A DNA stretch of 52,461 nucleotides from Solirubrobacterales bacterium 67-14 (GTDB taxonomy: Bacteria; Actinomycetota; Thermoleophilia; Solirubrobacterales; 70-9). A program made the position numbers and the translations under genes. This document shows, in pieces, positions 1 to 8,110 of this stretch. The number at the start of each line of letters is the position of its first letter. The stretch's first letter is position 1. Where the stretch lies: the NCBI GenBank assembly GCA_001897355.1, contig MKST01000011.1:539045-591505 (forward strand). The letters are read 5' to 3'. Under the pieces are notes generated by a model. The model had not been told where the DNA came from. It ran no database searches and worked only from the letters and a program-made list of their open reading frames with translations.

Positions 1-368
1 ACCCGGCCACCGGAGGCCTCGGCCAGTTTCGAAACCATGGCGGGGCGGTGCGGGCCGAGTTTGGGCTGCTCGCAGATCAAGGTGGCGTCGACGTTGACGA
101 CCGGGCCACGCAACATGCCGATCACGGTGCTCAACAGGCCGATCGAGTCGGCTCCCTCCCAGGCCGGATCGGTGTCCGGGAAGACCTCGCCGATGTCACC
201 GAGCCCGGCCGCGCCGAGGATCGCGTCGATCACCGCATGGGTAAGGACATCGGCGTCGGAGTGGCCGGAAAGGCCCTTCTCGTACGGCACCTCGACCCCG
301 CCGAGGATCAGCTTGCGACCCTCCGCGAAACGGTGGCTGTCATATCCGATGCCGACGCTGATCGCCAT
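1..368 (-). CDS. ispF: 2-C-methyl-D-erythritol 2,4-cyclodiphosphate synthase (partial, 3' end outside window)
   Basis: This enzyme cyclises CDP-methylerythritol 2-phosphate to the 2,4-cyclodiphosphate in the MEP isoprenoid pathway; it is a cytoplasmic, zinc-dependent trimer. The reverse strand from ATG 368 reads [14 protein letters not shown], followed by [19 protein letters not shown]. This shows the family's zinc site (D10, H12) and the SGHSDADV motif, then [14 protein letters not shown]. About 122 of the usual roughly 155 residues are present before the window edge. The start lies one base after the stop of the PHP gene, so translation is probably coupled. With ispD two genes upstream it forms the usual ispD/ispF pair, here split by the PHP gene. 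Identity is close to certain; only the 3' end is missing. Confidence 0.96.
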   Translation of the reverse strand, partial: MAISVGIGYDSHRFAEGRKLILGGVEVPYEKGLSGHSDADVLTHAVIDAILGAAGLGDIGEVFPDTDPAWEGADSIGLLSTVIGMLRGPVVNVDATLICEQPKLGPHRPAMVSKLAEASGGR

Positions 369-369
369 G

Positions 370-1245
370 TCAACCGACCTCCCCGGTCGCGCCTTCCGAA
401 GCCTTCAATTCACCGACAGGTACCAGCTTCCGCTGACGGTCTTCGAAGATAGCGAGCTGCTCGACGCCGTGCGACGCGAGGAACTCGAGCGCCTCCGGAT
501 AGCGGAAACCGATCTGGTCAGGCTCGTGGGCGTCGGAGGAGAGAGCGAAGACCGCGCCGGCCTCGACGCACATCTCCATGAAAGCGGGTGCGGGATAGAT
601 CTCCCCCACCCCCTTGCGCAGGCCGGCGGTCGAGACTTCGACCGCGATGCCGGTGTCGGCGATTGCCTCGATCGCCGGCTCGTACATGGTCCGCGGATCG
701 ACCGAGGGCGACCGGCCGGCCCGGCCCCAGACCTTGACCAGGTCCGGGTGCGCGAGGATGTCGAACAGGCCCGACCGGGCGGCGCTGGCCAGCGTCTCGA
801 AGTAGCGGCGCCAGATGTCGTCGGCATCCTGGGTGCCATCCCAGATCGTGTACTCCTCGGTGTCCAGTGAGTAGTCCCCGAGGAAGTGGACCGAGCCGAC
901 CACGTAGTCGAAAGGCCGCGAGCCGAGCATCGCCTCGAGCTTTTCTTCGGCCCCGAGGATGTAGTCCCCTTCGATCCCGAGCTTGATCGGGCTGGACTCC
1001 ACCGCCTCTACGTACTGGTCGATGTCGTCGATCGCCCACTCGTCCCAAAAGGGGTGGCGCCAGACAGACAGTGCCTCGGTGAAGCGGTACATGTGCTCGG
1101 CACAGCCGAGGTCGGTCACCCCGGCCGCCGCGGCCGCCTCGGCGTAGCGGGCGATGTTCTCGGCGTTGAAATGGTCGGCCGCCCGGGCGGCAAGGTCGTC
1201 GCCGCGCAGATGCAGGTGGTAGTCGGTGATTACCGTTTCGGTCAT
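370..1245 (-). CDS. PHP-domain phosphatase, histidinol-phosphatase-like
   Basis: This is a 291-residue PHP-superfamily metallophosphoesterase. The N-terminus [11 protein letters not shown] carries the HxH metal pair, CAEHMYRF supplies a further histidine, and a late [11 protein letters not shown] supplies the Asp-x-His ligand pair. A central segment, [16 protein letters not shown], has the His-Pro typical of HisK-type histidinol-phosphate phosphatases. Length and motif order fit that family, but there is no his operon nearby, so the substrate is open; another phosphomonoester is equally possible. The gene overlaps the end of ispD by four bases (ATGA) and ends one base before ispF, so it is a full member of the isoprenoid operon. 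That is an unusual place for a PHP phosphatase. Confidence 0.85.
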   Translation of the reverse strand: MTETVITDYHLHLRGDDLAARAADHFNAENIARYAEAAAAAGVTDLGCAEHMYRFTEALSVWRHPFWDEWAIDDIDQYVEAVESSPIKLGIEGDYILGAEEKLEAMLGSRPFDYVVGSVHFLGDYSLDTEEYTIWDGTQDADDIWRRYFETLASAARSGLFDILAHPDLVKVWGRAGRSPSVDPRTMYEPAIEAIADTGIAVEVSTAGLRKGVGEIYPAPAFMEMCVEAGAVFALSSDAHEPDQIGFRYPEALEFLASHGVEQLAIFEDRQRKLVPVGELKASEGATGEVG

Positions 1246-1913
1246 CGGGATCCTTCAAGGAAGTGGGCGGCCAGTTCGAGGTCGCCGGGGACGGTCACCT
1301 TGATATTGCCGGACGGCGATTCGATCACGCCGACCGACCCCCCGACCGCCTCGACCAGGGCAGCGTCATCGGTCGCCGCGGCGAGATCGCCCGCTTCGAT
1401 CGCGCGCTGAAGCATCTCGACCCGGAATACCTGAGGGGTCTGCACCGCGACCAGCTGTGAGCGGTCCAAGGTCTCCGCCACCACTCCTTCTTCACCGAGT
1501 CGCTTGACGGTGTCGGTCACCGGCGCAGCGGCGATCAGGGCATGGAGCCCGGAGTCGGAATCAAGGCCGATCACGGCGGCGTCGATCAGGGCCGGGCTGA
1601 CCAGAGGACGGGCGGCGTCGTGGACTACCACCAGCCCCGGGTCGCCTTCGGCGGTGATCGCGGCGAGCCCGTTGGCGACCGAGTGGGAACGGGTTTCGCC
1701 GCCTTCGACGGTGACGATCCCCGGCTCGGTGAAGAGCCCCGCCTGTCCCGGGGGGACGGCGACGAAGATGCGGTCGATGTGGGTCGCCCGGCGGAAGGCG
1801 TCCACCGACCACGCATAGAGCGGCCGGCCGGCCAACTCGACCAGGGCCTTGGGCCCACCGGCCCCGAGCCTCTGCCCGGAACCGGCGGCCACAATAAGTG
1901 CCGGAACCCCCAT
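1242..1913 (-). CDS. ispD: 2-C-methyl-D-erythritol 4-phosphate cytidylyltransferase
   Basis: IspD transfers CMP from CTP to methylerythritol 4-phosphate in the MEP pathway. The 223-residue protein begins MGVPALIVAAGSGQRLGAG, the glycine-rich nucleotide-binding loop, followed by PKAL. Downstream are VVVHDAARPLVS, AVQTPQVFR and GNIKVTVPGDLE, all standard IspD blocks. Length is normal. It starts 27 bases after carD and overlaps the PHP gene by four bases. The order carD-ispD-ispF is conserved in Actinobacteria, which supports the assignment and suggests expression from the upstream disA/carD promoters. Confidence 0.97.
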   Translation of the reverse strand: MGVPALIVAAGSGQRLGAGGPKALVELAGRPLYAWSVDAFRRATHIDRIFVAVPPGQAGLFTEPGIVTVEGGETRSHSVANGLAAITAEGDPGLVVVHDAARPLVSPALIDAAVIGLDSDSGLHALIAAAPVTDTVKRLGEEGVVAETLDRSQLVAVQTPQVFRVEMLQRAIEAGDLAAATDDAALVEAVGGSVGVIESPSGNIKVTVPGDLELAAHFLEGSR

Positions 1914-1940
1914 CGAGCCGAGGACGGCCCGAGCTGCGGC

Positions 1941-2507
1941 CTAGGCCGCAGCCGCCGCCACCGAAGCTTCGTAGCGCTCCTCGAGCAGGTTGTCGAGGTA
2001 GCTCTCGGCTCCCTCTTCGTCCTTGTCGAGGGCGTACATGAACTCGGAGGCGAGGATCTTCTTGGCGCGGGTGTACATCTGCTTCTCACCGGTGGAGAGG
2101 CCCTTCTCCATCTCGCGCAGGGCGAGGTTGCGGACCACTTCGGCCAGCTCGAAGACGTCACCCGTCTTGATCTTTTCCTTGTTGTACTTGAACCGGCGGT
2201 TCCAGTTCTTCGGCATGTCGGAAACCTCGTCCGACAGCACCGAGATGACCTTCTTGATCTCGTCCTCATCGATGACCCGCCGCAGTCCGGCCTCGCCGGC
2301 CTTCTCGGTCGGAACCTTGACCGTCAGGTCGTTGTGCAGGATCTTGATCGTCAGGTACTCGCGAGTCTCTCCCATGAGCTCGGCATCAGCCTTCTTCAGA
2401 ACAACGCCTGCCCCGTGGTGCGGATAGACGACCTTGTCGCCTTCCTCGAAATCGCACACGTACGGAACGAGGTCCTCGAGATCCTCGTCGATAACTTCGC
2501 CGTTCAC
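1941..2507 (-). CDS. carD: CarD/CdnL-family RNA polymerase-binding transcription factor
   Basis: CarD binds the beta subunit of RNA polymerase and stabilises open complexes at rRNA and other promoters; it is essential in mycobacteria. The protein has the CarD/TRCF-type interaction domain at about residues 17-80 (FEEGDKVVYPHHGAGVV). A helical DNA-contacting domain follows, with the conserved Trp in PKNWNRRFKYN and LALREMEKGLSTGEK. The start given is GTG, 188 residues. The only good Shine-Dalgarno (AAAGGAG, 2534-2540) lies about 26 bases upstream of it, directly before in-frame CTG and ATT codons, and a stop (TAA) bounds the frame above. The real start may therefore be a rare codon nine or ten residues earlier. 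Position between disA and ispD is the actinobacterial norm. Confidence 0.95.
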   Translation of the reverse strand: MNGEVIDEDLEDLVPYVCDFEEGDKVVYPHHGAGVVLKKADAELMGETREYLTIKILHNDLTVKVPTEKAGEAGLRRVIDEDEIKKVISVLSDEVSDMPKNWNRRFKYNKEKIKTGDVFELAEVVRNLALREMEKGLSTGEKQMYTRAKKILASEFMYALDKDEEGAESYLDNLLEERYEASVAAAAA

Positions 2508-2563
2508 TGCGTCTGAATCGGAAATCAGATGCTCCTTTGTCTCTTAGCTGACGACGCCCGTCG

Positions 2564-3676
2564 TCATGTGTTCAAAAACCGGTCGGCCATCACTGTCTCC
2601 TGGAGCCTCCGCACGCCTTCGCGGATCTCCTTGGCGCGGGCCGGGCCGACGCCGTCGACAGCGGCAAGTTCCTCGTCGCTGGCCCGCAGGGCCTCCTCGA
2701 CGTTGCCGAAGTTCTGGACGATCTTCTGGACCACCAGGCGCGGTAAGCGGGGAACCTGCCCCAGCAGCCGGTACCCGCGCGGCTCGGTGGCCAGGTCGAG
2801 CGTGTTGACCTTGCGGTCGTAACCGAGAAGCTCCGCCAAGCGCCCGAAGTCGAGCACGTCCTGATGCGGCAGCGCCGCCAGCTCTTCGAGCATGTACTGC
2901 ACGTTCTCTTCGGTGTCCTCGACCGAGTAATCGCGCATCAGCGCCAGGCGTTCCGACGCCACACCGACCATCGTCTCTTCGAGCTGCATCTCGATCAACC
3001 GGCCCTCGGTGCCGAGCTCGATCACGTAACGCTCGACCTCGGTCGCCATCCGCGAGACCAGCTCAGACCGCTGAAGCACGGCCAGCGCGTCGTAGAGCAC
3101 GGCCCCGCCGCTGAACTCGGCCCGGGTCAGACGACTCGAAAGCTCGTCCAGACGGGTGCGGTACTTGTTCAGCGTGGCCAGGGCCTGGTTGGACTTGGCC
3201 AGCACGGCCGGGATGTCCTGCAGGATGTACTTGACCCCGTCGAGGTAGAGCGAAACGACCTGCCGTCGCTCCGAAATCGCGATGACCAGGGCATCGACCT
3301 GCTTGGAGATGCGCTCGGCGGTGCGATGGCGGGTACCCGTCTCGACCGAGTGGATGGTCGGGTCGGGCATCATCTGGACGTTGGCCCAGGTGATCTTGCT
3401 GCCGTCGGCGTTGACCAGGATCGCCCCGTCCATCTTGGCCACCTGGTAGAGCATGGCCGGGCTGTAGTCGATGTCCAGCTTGATGCCGCCGGAAAGCATG
3501 AAGGCGAAATCCTCGGTCTCACCGACTACGATCAGTCCACCGGTGCGGGCATGAAGGATGTTGTCGATGCCCTCGCGCAGCTCGGTGCCCGGGGCGACCG
3601 CATCGATCGCACGCAGCAGCCTGGGATCCTGACGCTCTGAAAGATGAGCGAGATCACTTTCAACTGCTGATGACAT
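2564..3676 (-). CDS. disA: DNA integrity scanning protein, diadenylate cyclase
   Basis: DisA makes cyclic di-AMP from two ATP and stops doing so when it meets branched DNA. The 370-residue protein has the N-terminal DAC domain with the signature DGA (residues 83-85, KMDGAILV) and RHR (116-118, GTRHRTAER). A long helical linker follows, then a C-terminal RuvA-like HhH domain (EELAAVDGVGPARAKEIREG). Length is typical. It lies downstream of radA in the same direction, its usual partner, and upstream of carD. A CATAAT -10 sits seven bases before the ATG, so the message looks leaderless, and an inverted repeat covers the -35 position. All catalytic motifs are intact. Confidence 0.97.
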   Translation of the reverse strand: MSSAVESDLAHLSERQDPRLLRAIDAVAPGTELREGIDNILHARTGGLIVVGETEDFAFMLSGGIKLDIDYSPAMLYQVAKMDGAILVNADGSKITWANVQMMPDPTIHSVETGTRHRTAERISKQVDALVIAISERRQVVSLYLDGVKYILQDIPAVLAKSNQALATLNKYRTRLDELSSRLTRAEFSGGAVLYDALAVLQRSELVSRMATEVERYVIELGTEGRLIEMQLEETMVGVASERLALMRDYSVEDTEENVQYMLEELAALPHQDVLDFGRLAELLGYDRKVNTLDLATEPRGYRLLGQVPRLPRLVVQKIVQNFGNVEEALRASDEELAAVDGVGPARAKEIREGVRRLQETVMADRFLNT

Positions 3677-3683
3677 TCAGTGA

Positions 3684-3689
3684 ATTATG
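3684..3689 (-). promoter_or_regulatory. Predicted disA -10 element (leaderless start)
   Basis: On the minus strand CATAAT is followed by seven bases and then the disA ATG, placing the transcription start on or next to the start codon. No good -35 is visible 17 bases upstream; that place is taken by an inverted repeat. Confidence 0.6.
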
Positions 3690-3696
3690 CCAGATT

Positions 3697-3712
3697 CCGC
3701 ATTCTAATGCGG
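3697..3712. promoter_or_regulatory. Inverted repeat over the disA -35 region (candidate operator)
   Basis: The 16-mer CCGCATTCTAATGCGG is a perfect 7-bp inverted repeat around a 2-nt centre. With a 17-bp spacer the -35 of the disA promoter would fall on its distal arm. Such a position suits a repressor or activator site. No regulator is identified; a small RNA-level role is unlikely because it lies upstream of the predicted start of transcription. Confidence 0.4.
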
Positions 3713-3788
3713 TCTACCGTGTTTCTGGGCGGTCCGTTGCCAACCGGCTGAACTTCCCGAATCCCGCCCCCGGAGCCGAATTTAGCCA

Positions 3789-3805
3789 AGGCTGAACCTC
3801 AGCCT
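3789..3805 (-). terminator. Short hairpin after radA
   Basis: AGGCTGA and TCAGCCT form a perfect 7-bp stem with a 3-nt loop four bases beyond the radA stop. It is followed only by TTGGCTAAATTC, so a weak or Rho-assisted terminator is the most that can be claimed. Confidence 0.45.
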
Positions 3806-3808
3806 GGA

Positions 3809-5221
3809 TCAGGCTGCAGCGGCCGGTTTCACCGTCTGATTTCCCGAAAATGCGACTTTCAGGGCCTGCCGCACCGTGGCGCACGGTGCCAGGCCCTCGA
3901 GCCGCTCTCCGCCCCGCGGCCCGATCACCGGTGCGAGGCCGAATTTCGCCGCCTCCGAGACCCGCCGGTCGGCGTGGGCGACGTACCTGAGATCACCGGT
4001 CAGCCCCAGCTCGCCGAAGCAGGCCAGGGGCCGTCCGTCCGGGCTCGAGAGCGGCTCGCCGCGCTGGGCGGATGCCACCGCCAGCGCTACCGCCAGGTCA
4101 GCGCCCGGCTCATCCACCCGTACCCCGCCGACCACGTTCACGAAGACGTCGGCGGTGCCGAGCCCGAGCCTCGCGTGGCGGGCCAGAACGGCAAGGATCA
4201 TGCTCAGGCGGTTGCGGTCGATCCCGTTGACCACCCGCCGTGGTATTTCGAGCTCGGAAGGCGAAACCAAGGCCTGGACCTCGACCAGGACCGGGCGGGT
4301 CCCCTCCATCGAGGCCAGCACCACCGAGCCCTGGGCGCCGGTCGCCTCCTCGACGAAACGGGCAGAGGGGTCGAGTACCTCGGTCAGGCCGCCGGAGCGC
4401 ATCTCGAACACACCCACCTCGGAAGTGGCCCCGAAGCGGTTCTTGATCGCCCTCAGGGTCCGCCAGGTCCGCTCTCGCTCGCCCTCGAAGCGCAGGACGC
4501 AATCGACCAGGTGCTCGAGCACCCGGGGCCCGGCCAGGCTGCCTTCCTTGGTCACATGCCCGACCAGGATAACCGCCACATCCAGCCGCTTGGCCAGTTC
4601 GGCCAGCGCGTTCGCCGCCTCCCGGACCTGGCCGACCGAGCCGGGGGCGCCGCTCAGCTCCGAGCTGTGCATGGTCTGGATCGAGTCGATCACGCAGACC
4701 GCCGGCCGTTCGGCCTCGATCGTTCCCAGCACGGTCTCCAGCGAACTCTCGGCCAGCGCCTTGACCTCCAGGGCGGCCGGTCCGAGCCGCTCGGCCCGCA
4801 TCCGCACCTGGGCGGCCGACTCTTCACCCGAGACGTAGAGCGTCTCGGACCCGGCCGCCTGCAGGTTGGCCATCGCCATGCCGGTCAGGGTGCTCTTGCC
4901 GATCCCCGGCGAGCCGCCCAGCAAGACCAGCGACCCGGGCACGATGCCGCCACCGAGCACTCGGTCGAGCTCGCCGATCCCGGTCGAAAGTCGCTCCACC
5001 CTGGCCGCCTGCACCTCACGCAGGGGCACGGCCTGGCCGGGTGTTCCGGCCGGCAGGGTGCGGCCGTTCCCGCCCTTGCCGGCGGTCGCCTTCGGGGCGG
5101 GCTTCGGCGCCGCCTGCTCGACCAGCGTGTTCCACTCCCGGCAGTCCGGGCACTGGCCGGTCCAGGCCATCGCCACATGGCCGCAGTTCTGGCAGACGTG
5201 TTGGGAACGGATCTTCGCCAC
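3809..5221 (-). CDS. radA: DNA repair protein RadA (Sms)
   Basis: RadA is a RecA-like ATPase and helicase that processes recombination intermediates and helps branch migration. The 470-residue protein starts with a four-cysteine zinc finger (C10-x2-C13, C24-x2-C27), then has Walker A GGSPGIGKST (102-111) and Walker B VCVIDSIQT. The RadA-specific KNRFG motif appears in AIKNRFGATSEVG, and a C-terminal Lon-protease-like domain follows (GGVRVDEPGADLAVALA). The start is GTG, with TAGGCT six bases before it, which indicates a leaderless message. It precedes disA, as in many Gram-positive genomes. Confidence 0.97.
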   Translation of the reverse strand: MAKIRSQHVCQNCGHVAMAWTGQCPDCREWNTLVEQAAPKPAPKATAGKGGNGRTLPAGTPGQAVPLREVQAARVERLSTGIGELDRVLGGGIVPGSLVLLGGSPGIGKSTLTGMAMANLQAAGSETLYVSGEESAAQVRMRAERLGPAALEVKALAESSLETVLGTIEAERPAVCVIDSIQTMHSSELSGAPGSVGQVREAANALAELAKRLDVAVILVGHVTKEGSLAGPRVLEHLVDCVLRFEGERERTWRTLRAIKNRFGATSEVGVFEMRSGGLTEVLDPSARFVEEATGAQGSVVLASMEGTRPVLVEVQALVSPSELEIPRRVVNGIDRNRLSMILAVLARHARLGLGTADVFVNVVGGVRVDEPGADLAVALAVASAQRGEPLSSPDGRPLACFGELGLTGDLRYVAHADRRVSEAAKFGLAPVIGPRGGERLEGLAPCATVRQALKVAFSGNQTVKPAAAA

Positions 5222-5227
5222 CTCCCC

Positions 5228-5233
5228 AGCCTA
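5228..5233 (-). promoter_or_regulatory. Predicted radA -10 element (leaderless start)
   Basis: TAGGCT on the minus strand, six bases, then the radA GTG. The same hexamer and spacing occur before the DUF2855 gene at 25.9 kb. Confidence 0.55.
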
Positions 5234-5303
5234 AGGACGGAGGAGGACGTTCTCTCCCCCGGGACTGCGGGAAAGCCGCAGTGAAACCACTGCCCGGCAT
5301 GAA

Positions 5304-5309
5304 TATCCT
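5304..5309 (+). promoter_or_regulatory. Predicted -10 element of the small membrane protein gene (leaderless)
   Basis: TATCCT, six bases, then ATG 5316. No Shine-Dalgarno is visible before that start, which fits a leaderless message. Confidence 0.5.
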
Positions 5310-5315
5310 GACCGC

Positions 5316-5699
5316 ATGTTCTGGCAAATCATGCTCTTCCTCCACGTCATCGCCATGGCCTATTTCCTCGGTGGCCAGATCATGCTCGCCGCCAATGTGG
5401 TCCCGGTCCTGGTCAAGGGCGGAGACCAGTCTCAGATCGGTTCCGTTGCCCGCGGCTTCGGGATGGGCTCGCTGGTCGCGCTCGGCGTCCTGGTACTCAC
5501 CGGGATGGGCATGGCCTCCCATTTCGAGCTTTGGGACGAAAGCCAGTTCCAGGTCAAGATGGCGCTCGTGCTGGCCACCTTCATCTCGGTCTTCGTGCAC
5601 ATGGCCCGGGGCAACAGCCGCTTCCTGATGGTGCTCACCTTCGCCCTCACCCTGGCCACGGTCTACGCCGGCATCCACCTGACCACCCCGCTCTACTGA
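5316..5699 (+). CDS. Small four-helix integral membrane protein
   Basis: The 127-residue protein is mostly hydrophobic. It has about four predicted membrane segments: residues 3-30 (MLFLHVIAMAYFLGGQIML), 50-67 (GSLVALGVLVLTGMGMA), 80-96 and 103-120. An early His in LFLHVIAMAYFLGG and another near the C-terminus resemble small haem- or copper-associated membrane proteins of the CopD/DUF2269 kind. That is only a resemblance, so I give no function. Start by ATG with a -10 six bases upstream. It is followed by a 43-nt palindromic repeat and then by another small membrane protein gene in the same direction. Confidence 0.75.
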   Translation: MFWQIMLFLHVIAMAYFLGGQIMLAANVVPVLVKGGDQSQIGSVARGFGMGSLVALGVLVLTGMGMASHFELWDESQFQVKMALVLATFISVFVHMARGNSRFLMVLTFALTLATVYAGIHLTTPLY

Positions 5700-5735
5700 C
5701 AACCTCACGCTCCGACCGCCGGCCGCGGATTCACT

Positions 5736-5778
5736 GAGATTGAAGTAATCGCCACATAGCGCTCCTTTCTTCAACCTC
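5736..5778. repeat. 43-nt palindromic repeat, copy 1
   Basis: The left end GAGATTGAAG pairs with the right end CTTCAACCTC with one mismatch. The interior contains CGCCACATAGCGCTCC, identical to copy 3 at 51862. It lies between two small membrane-protein genes reading in the same direction. Length and ends match the copies at 30150 and 51862. There is no U-tract, so it is not a classical terminator. Confidence 0.85.
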
Positions 5779-5831
5779 GATGGGTTGTGCGGCCCGTTGC
5801 GAGGCCGGCGGGTTGATAGCTTCACCGAGAC

Positions 5832-6173
5832 ATGAGCACCTCCGAAAACCTCGCTCCCGAAGCGCCCGGCGGCGCCCGGGAGATCCGGTTCCTCAACATC
5901 ATCGCCGCGGTCGCGATCCTCGACTTCCTGCTGCTGATCCCGCTGGTCTGGGCATCGCGCTGGGTCGCCGACAAGCACGACATCGTTTCCGTCCTGGGAC
6001 CGATCCACGGTTTCTTCTTCGTGGTACTGATCGCGCTCTGCGCCTACGGCTCGATGCAGAAATGGTGGGGTTGGTGGTTCCCGATCCTGACCCTGGTCAC
6101 CGGGGGCGCGATCGGCTCGCTGATCGGTGATGTGATCGTCCGCCGTCAGCTCAACGAAAGGACCGCGAAGTGA
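5832..6173 (+). CDS. DUF3817-type small membrane protein
   Basis: A 113-residue protein with a charged N-terminus and three predicted membrane helices at about 20-45, 57-75 and 82-101. The sequence IRFLNIIAAVAILDFLLLIP followed by LGPIHGFFFVVLIALCAYG fits the DUF3817 family, small actinobacterial membrane proteins often fused or adjacent to transporters. The function of the family is not known to me. Its stop overlaps the GTG start of the oligopeptidase by four bases (GTGA), so the two are translationally coupled. Confidence 0.8.
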   Translation: MSTSENLAPEAPGGAREIRFLNIIAAVAILDFLLLIPLVWASRWVADKHDIVSVLGPIHGFFFVVLIALCAYGSMQKWWGWWFPILTLVTGGAIGSLIGDVIVRRQLNERTAK

Positions 6174-7993
6174 GCGCTGAAGCCGATGCCGCCCTGGCCG
6201 AGGTGACCTGGAACCTCGACGACCTGCTCGAAGGCGATGCCGCTGACCCGGCTGCCGCGGTCACCGCCCTGCTGGACGAGGCCGAGCAGGCTTCGGAGAA
6301 GTTCGCCGAGACCTACGAAGGCAAGGTGGCGGAACTCGACGGGCCAGGGCTGATCGTCGCCATGACCAAGCTGGCCGACATCTCCGACCGGGCCGGCCGC
6401 GCGCTCAACTACGCGCACCTGCGCTTCGCCGCCGACACCGCGGACCCGGCTAATGGCGCCCTGCTGCAGATGGGTTCCGAGCGTGCCACGGCGATCCAGA
6501 CCCGGCTGCTCTTCTTCGAGCTCGAATGGGCGGCACTCGACGACGAGACCGCCGAGGCCCTGCTCGTCACCCCGGGCCTCGAGTTCTGCGAGCACCACCT
6601 GCGCAACGAACGTCGCTACCGCGACCACCTGCTCAGCGCTCCGGAGGAGCGGATCGCCACCGAGATGTCGGTGACCGGTGCCGGCGCCTGGTCGCGGCTC
6701 TTCGACGAGTTGACCTCGGCGATCCGGGTCGACCTGCCCGAGGCCGAGGAACCGGTCAGCCTCGACATCGCCCTCTCCCACCTCCACGACCCGGACCGCG
6801 AGGTGAGGAAGTCCACCGCCGAAGCGATCACCGAATCGCTCGAACCCGGCCTCCGGACCCGGGCCTACGTCTTCAACACCCTGCTGCAGGACAAGGCGAT
6901 CAAGGATCGCCTGCGGTCCTACCCGCATTGGCTGGCGACCCGCAACCTCAGCAACGAGGCCTCGGACGAGTCGGTCCAAGCCCTGGTCGAAGCGGTCAAG
7001 GGCCGCTACGACCTGGCCCGTTCCTGGTACCGGACCAAGGCGAAACTGCTCGAGGTCGACCGGCTCGCCGATTACGACCGCATGGCGGCGATCGCCACCG
7101 ACGACGTCACCATCGAGTGGAACGAGGGCCGCGAGATCGTGCAGAGTGCCTTCGATTCGCTCGCCCCCCAGGCCGGCGAGGTGGTCGGCCGTTTCTTCGA
7201 GGGGCGTTGGATCGACGCCCCTCCCGCGCCGAACAAGCGCGGCGGCGCCTTCTCCGCCTCGACCGTCCCCTCCGCGCATCCCTACGTGATGCTCAACTAC
7301 ACCGACCGGCGCCGCGACGTCCTCACCCTGGCCCACGAACTCGGCCACGGCCTCCATCAGGCTCTCGCCGCCAAGCAGGGGATCTTCCACCAGGACACGC
7401 CGCTGACCGTGGCCGAGACCGCTTCGGTCTTCGCCGAGGAACTCGTGTTCGGCCGGCTGCTGGCCGCCGAGGAGGACCCGGCCTCCAGGCTCGGCCTGCT
7501 CTCCGAATCGGTCGAGGGCCAGATCGCGACGATCTTCCGCCAGATCGCGATGAACCAGTTCGAGGACCGGGTCCACACCGCCCGGCGTGAGGAAGGCGAG
7601 CTTTCGGTCGAGCGATTCGGTGAGCTCTGGGGCGAAACCCAGGAGGACCTGCTGGGCGATTCGGTCGAGGTGACCGAGGGTTACCGCTCCTGGTGGTCGT
7701 ATGTGCCCCACTTCATCGGCTCGCCCGGCTACGTCTACGCCTACGCCTACGGCCAGCTGCTGGCCCTTTCGGTCTACCGGCTCTACGAGGAGCAGGGCGA
7801 TGCGATCGTGCCCGGTTATCTGGAGATGCTCTCGGCCGGCGGTTCGAAGTCGCCAGAGCAACTCGGCGCCCTGGTCGGGGTTGATCTCAGTGACCCCTCT
7901 TTCTGGGACAACGGTCTCGACTTGGTGGCAGGCCAGATCGAAGCGGCACAGGCAGCCGCAGACCAGGTGCTCCAGGCCCGCGACAAGGCCTGA
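6170..7993 (+). CDS. pepF: M3-family oligoendopeptidase F-like metallopeptidase
   Basis: A 607-residue cytoplasmic zinc peptidase that should cleave short peptides. The catalytic motif HELGH (residues 389-393, in TLAHELGHGLHQ) and the downstream zinc Glu in VAETASVFAEELVF are in the spacing typical of family M3. The N-terminal half is the helical lid domain. The C-terminal block HFIGSPGYVYAYAYGQLLALSVY matches the PepF signature in which His and Tyr contact substrate. Length is close to the usual 600. The GTG start overlaps the DUF3817 gene. A short hairpin follows the stop. Confidence 0.92.
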   Translation: MSAEADAALAEVTWNLDDLLEGDAADPAAAVTALLDEAEQASEKFAETYEGKVAELDGPGLIVAMTKLADISDRAGRALNYAHLRFAADTADPANGALLQMGSERATAIQTRLLFFELEWAALDDETAEALLVTPGLEFCEHHLRNERRYRDHLLSAPEERIATEMSVTGAGAWSRLFDELTSAIRVDLPEAEEPVSLDIALSHLHDPDREVRKSTAEAITESLEPGLRTRAYVFNTLLQDKAIKDRLRSYPHWLATRNLSNEASDESVQALVEAVKGRYDLARSWYRTKAKLLEVDRLADYDRMAAIATDDVTIEWNEGREIVQSAFDSLAPQAGEVVGRFFEGRWIDAPPAPNKRGGAFSASTVPSAHPYVMLNYTDRRRDVLTLAHELGHGLHQALAAKQGIFHQDTPLTVAETASVFAEELVFGRLLAAEEDPASRLGLLSESVEGQIATIFRQIAMNQFEDRVHTARREEGELSVERFGELWGETQEDLLGDSVEVTEGYRSWWSYVPHFIGSPGYVYAYAYGQLLALSVYRLYEEQGDAIVPGYLEMLSAGGSKSPEQLGALVGVDLSDPSFWDNGLDLVAGQIEAAQAAADQVLQARDKA

Positions 7994-8005
7994 GAACCGA
8001 CATCT

Positions 8006-8022
8006 GGCGCATCTGTTGCGCC
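8006..8022 (+). terminator. Hairpin after pepF
   Basis: GGCGCA and TGCGCC form a 6-bp stem with a 5-nt loop twelve bases after the pepF stop. No T-run follows, so termination here is only possible. Confidence 0.4.
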
Positions 8023-8110
8023 GCCGTTGGAACCCACGACCCCGAAGGAGGGTGCGTAAAGATCGATACGGGTAGTGGATGAACCACCCGGGTTACCGAA
8101 GGGCACAGGG

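Noticed and set aside
5803..5816. GGCCGGCGGGTTGA, a 14-mer identical to part of the 75-bp repeat copy A.
   Set aside because: The match does not extend beyond 14 bases and copy B lacks it, so it is probably chance in GC-rich sequence.
6146..7861. A 571-codon open frame antisense to the M3 oligopeptidase gene, and a similar 755-codon frame at 9496-11763 antisense to the ASH-domain gene.
   Set aside because: High GC third positions keep antisense frames open. The translations are rich in Arg, Gly, Val, Asp without any motif, and the sense strand carries clear domains.
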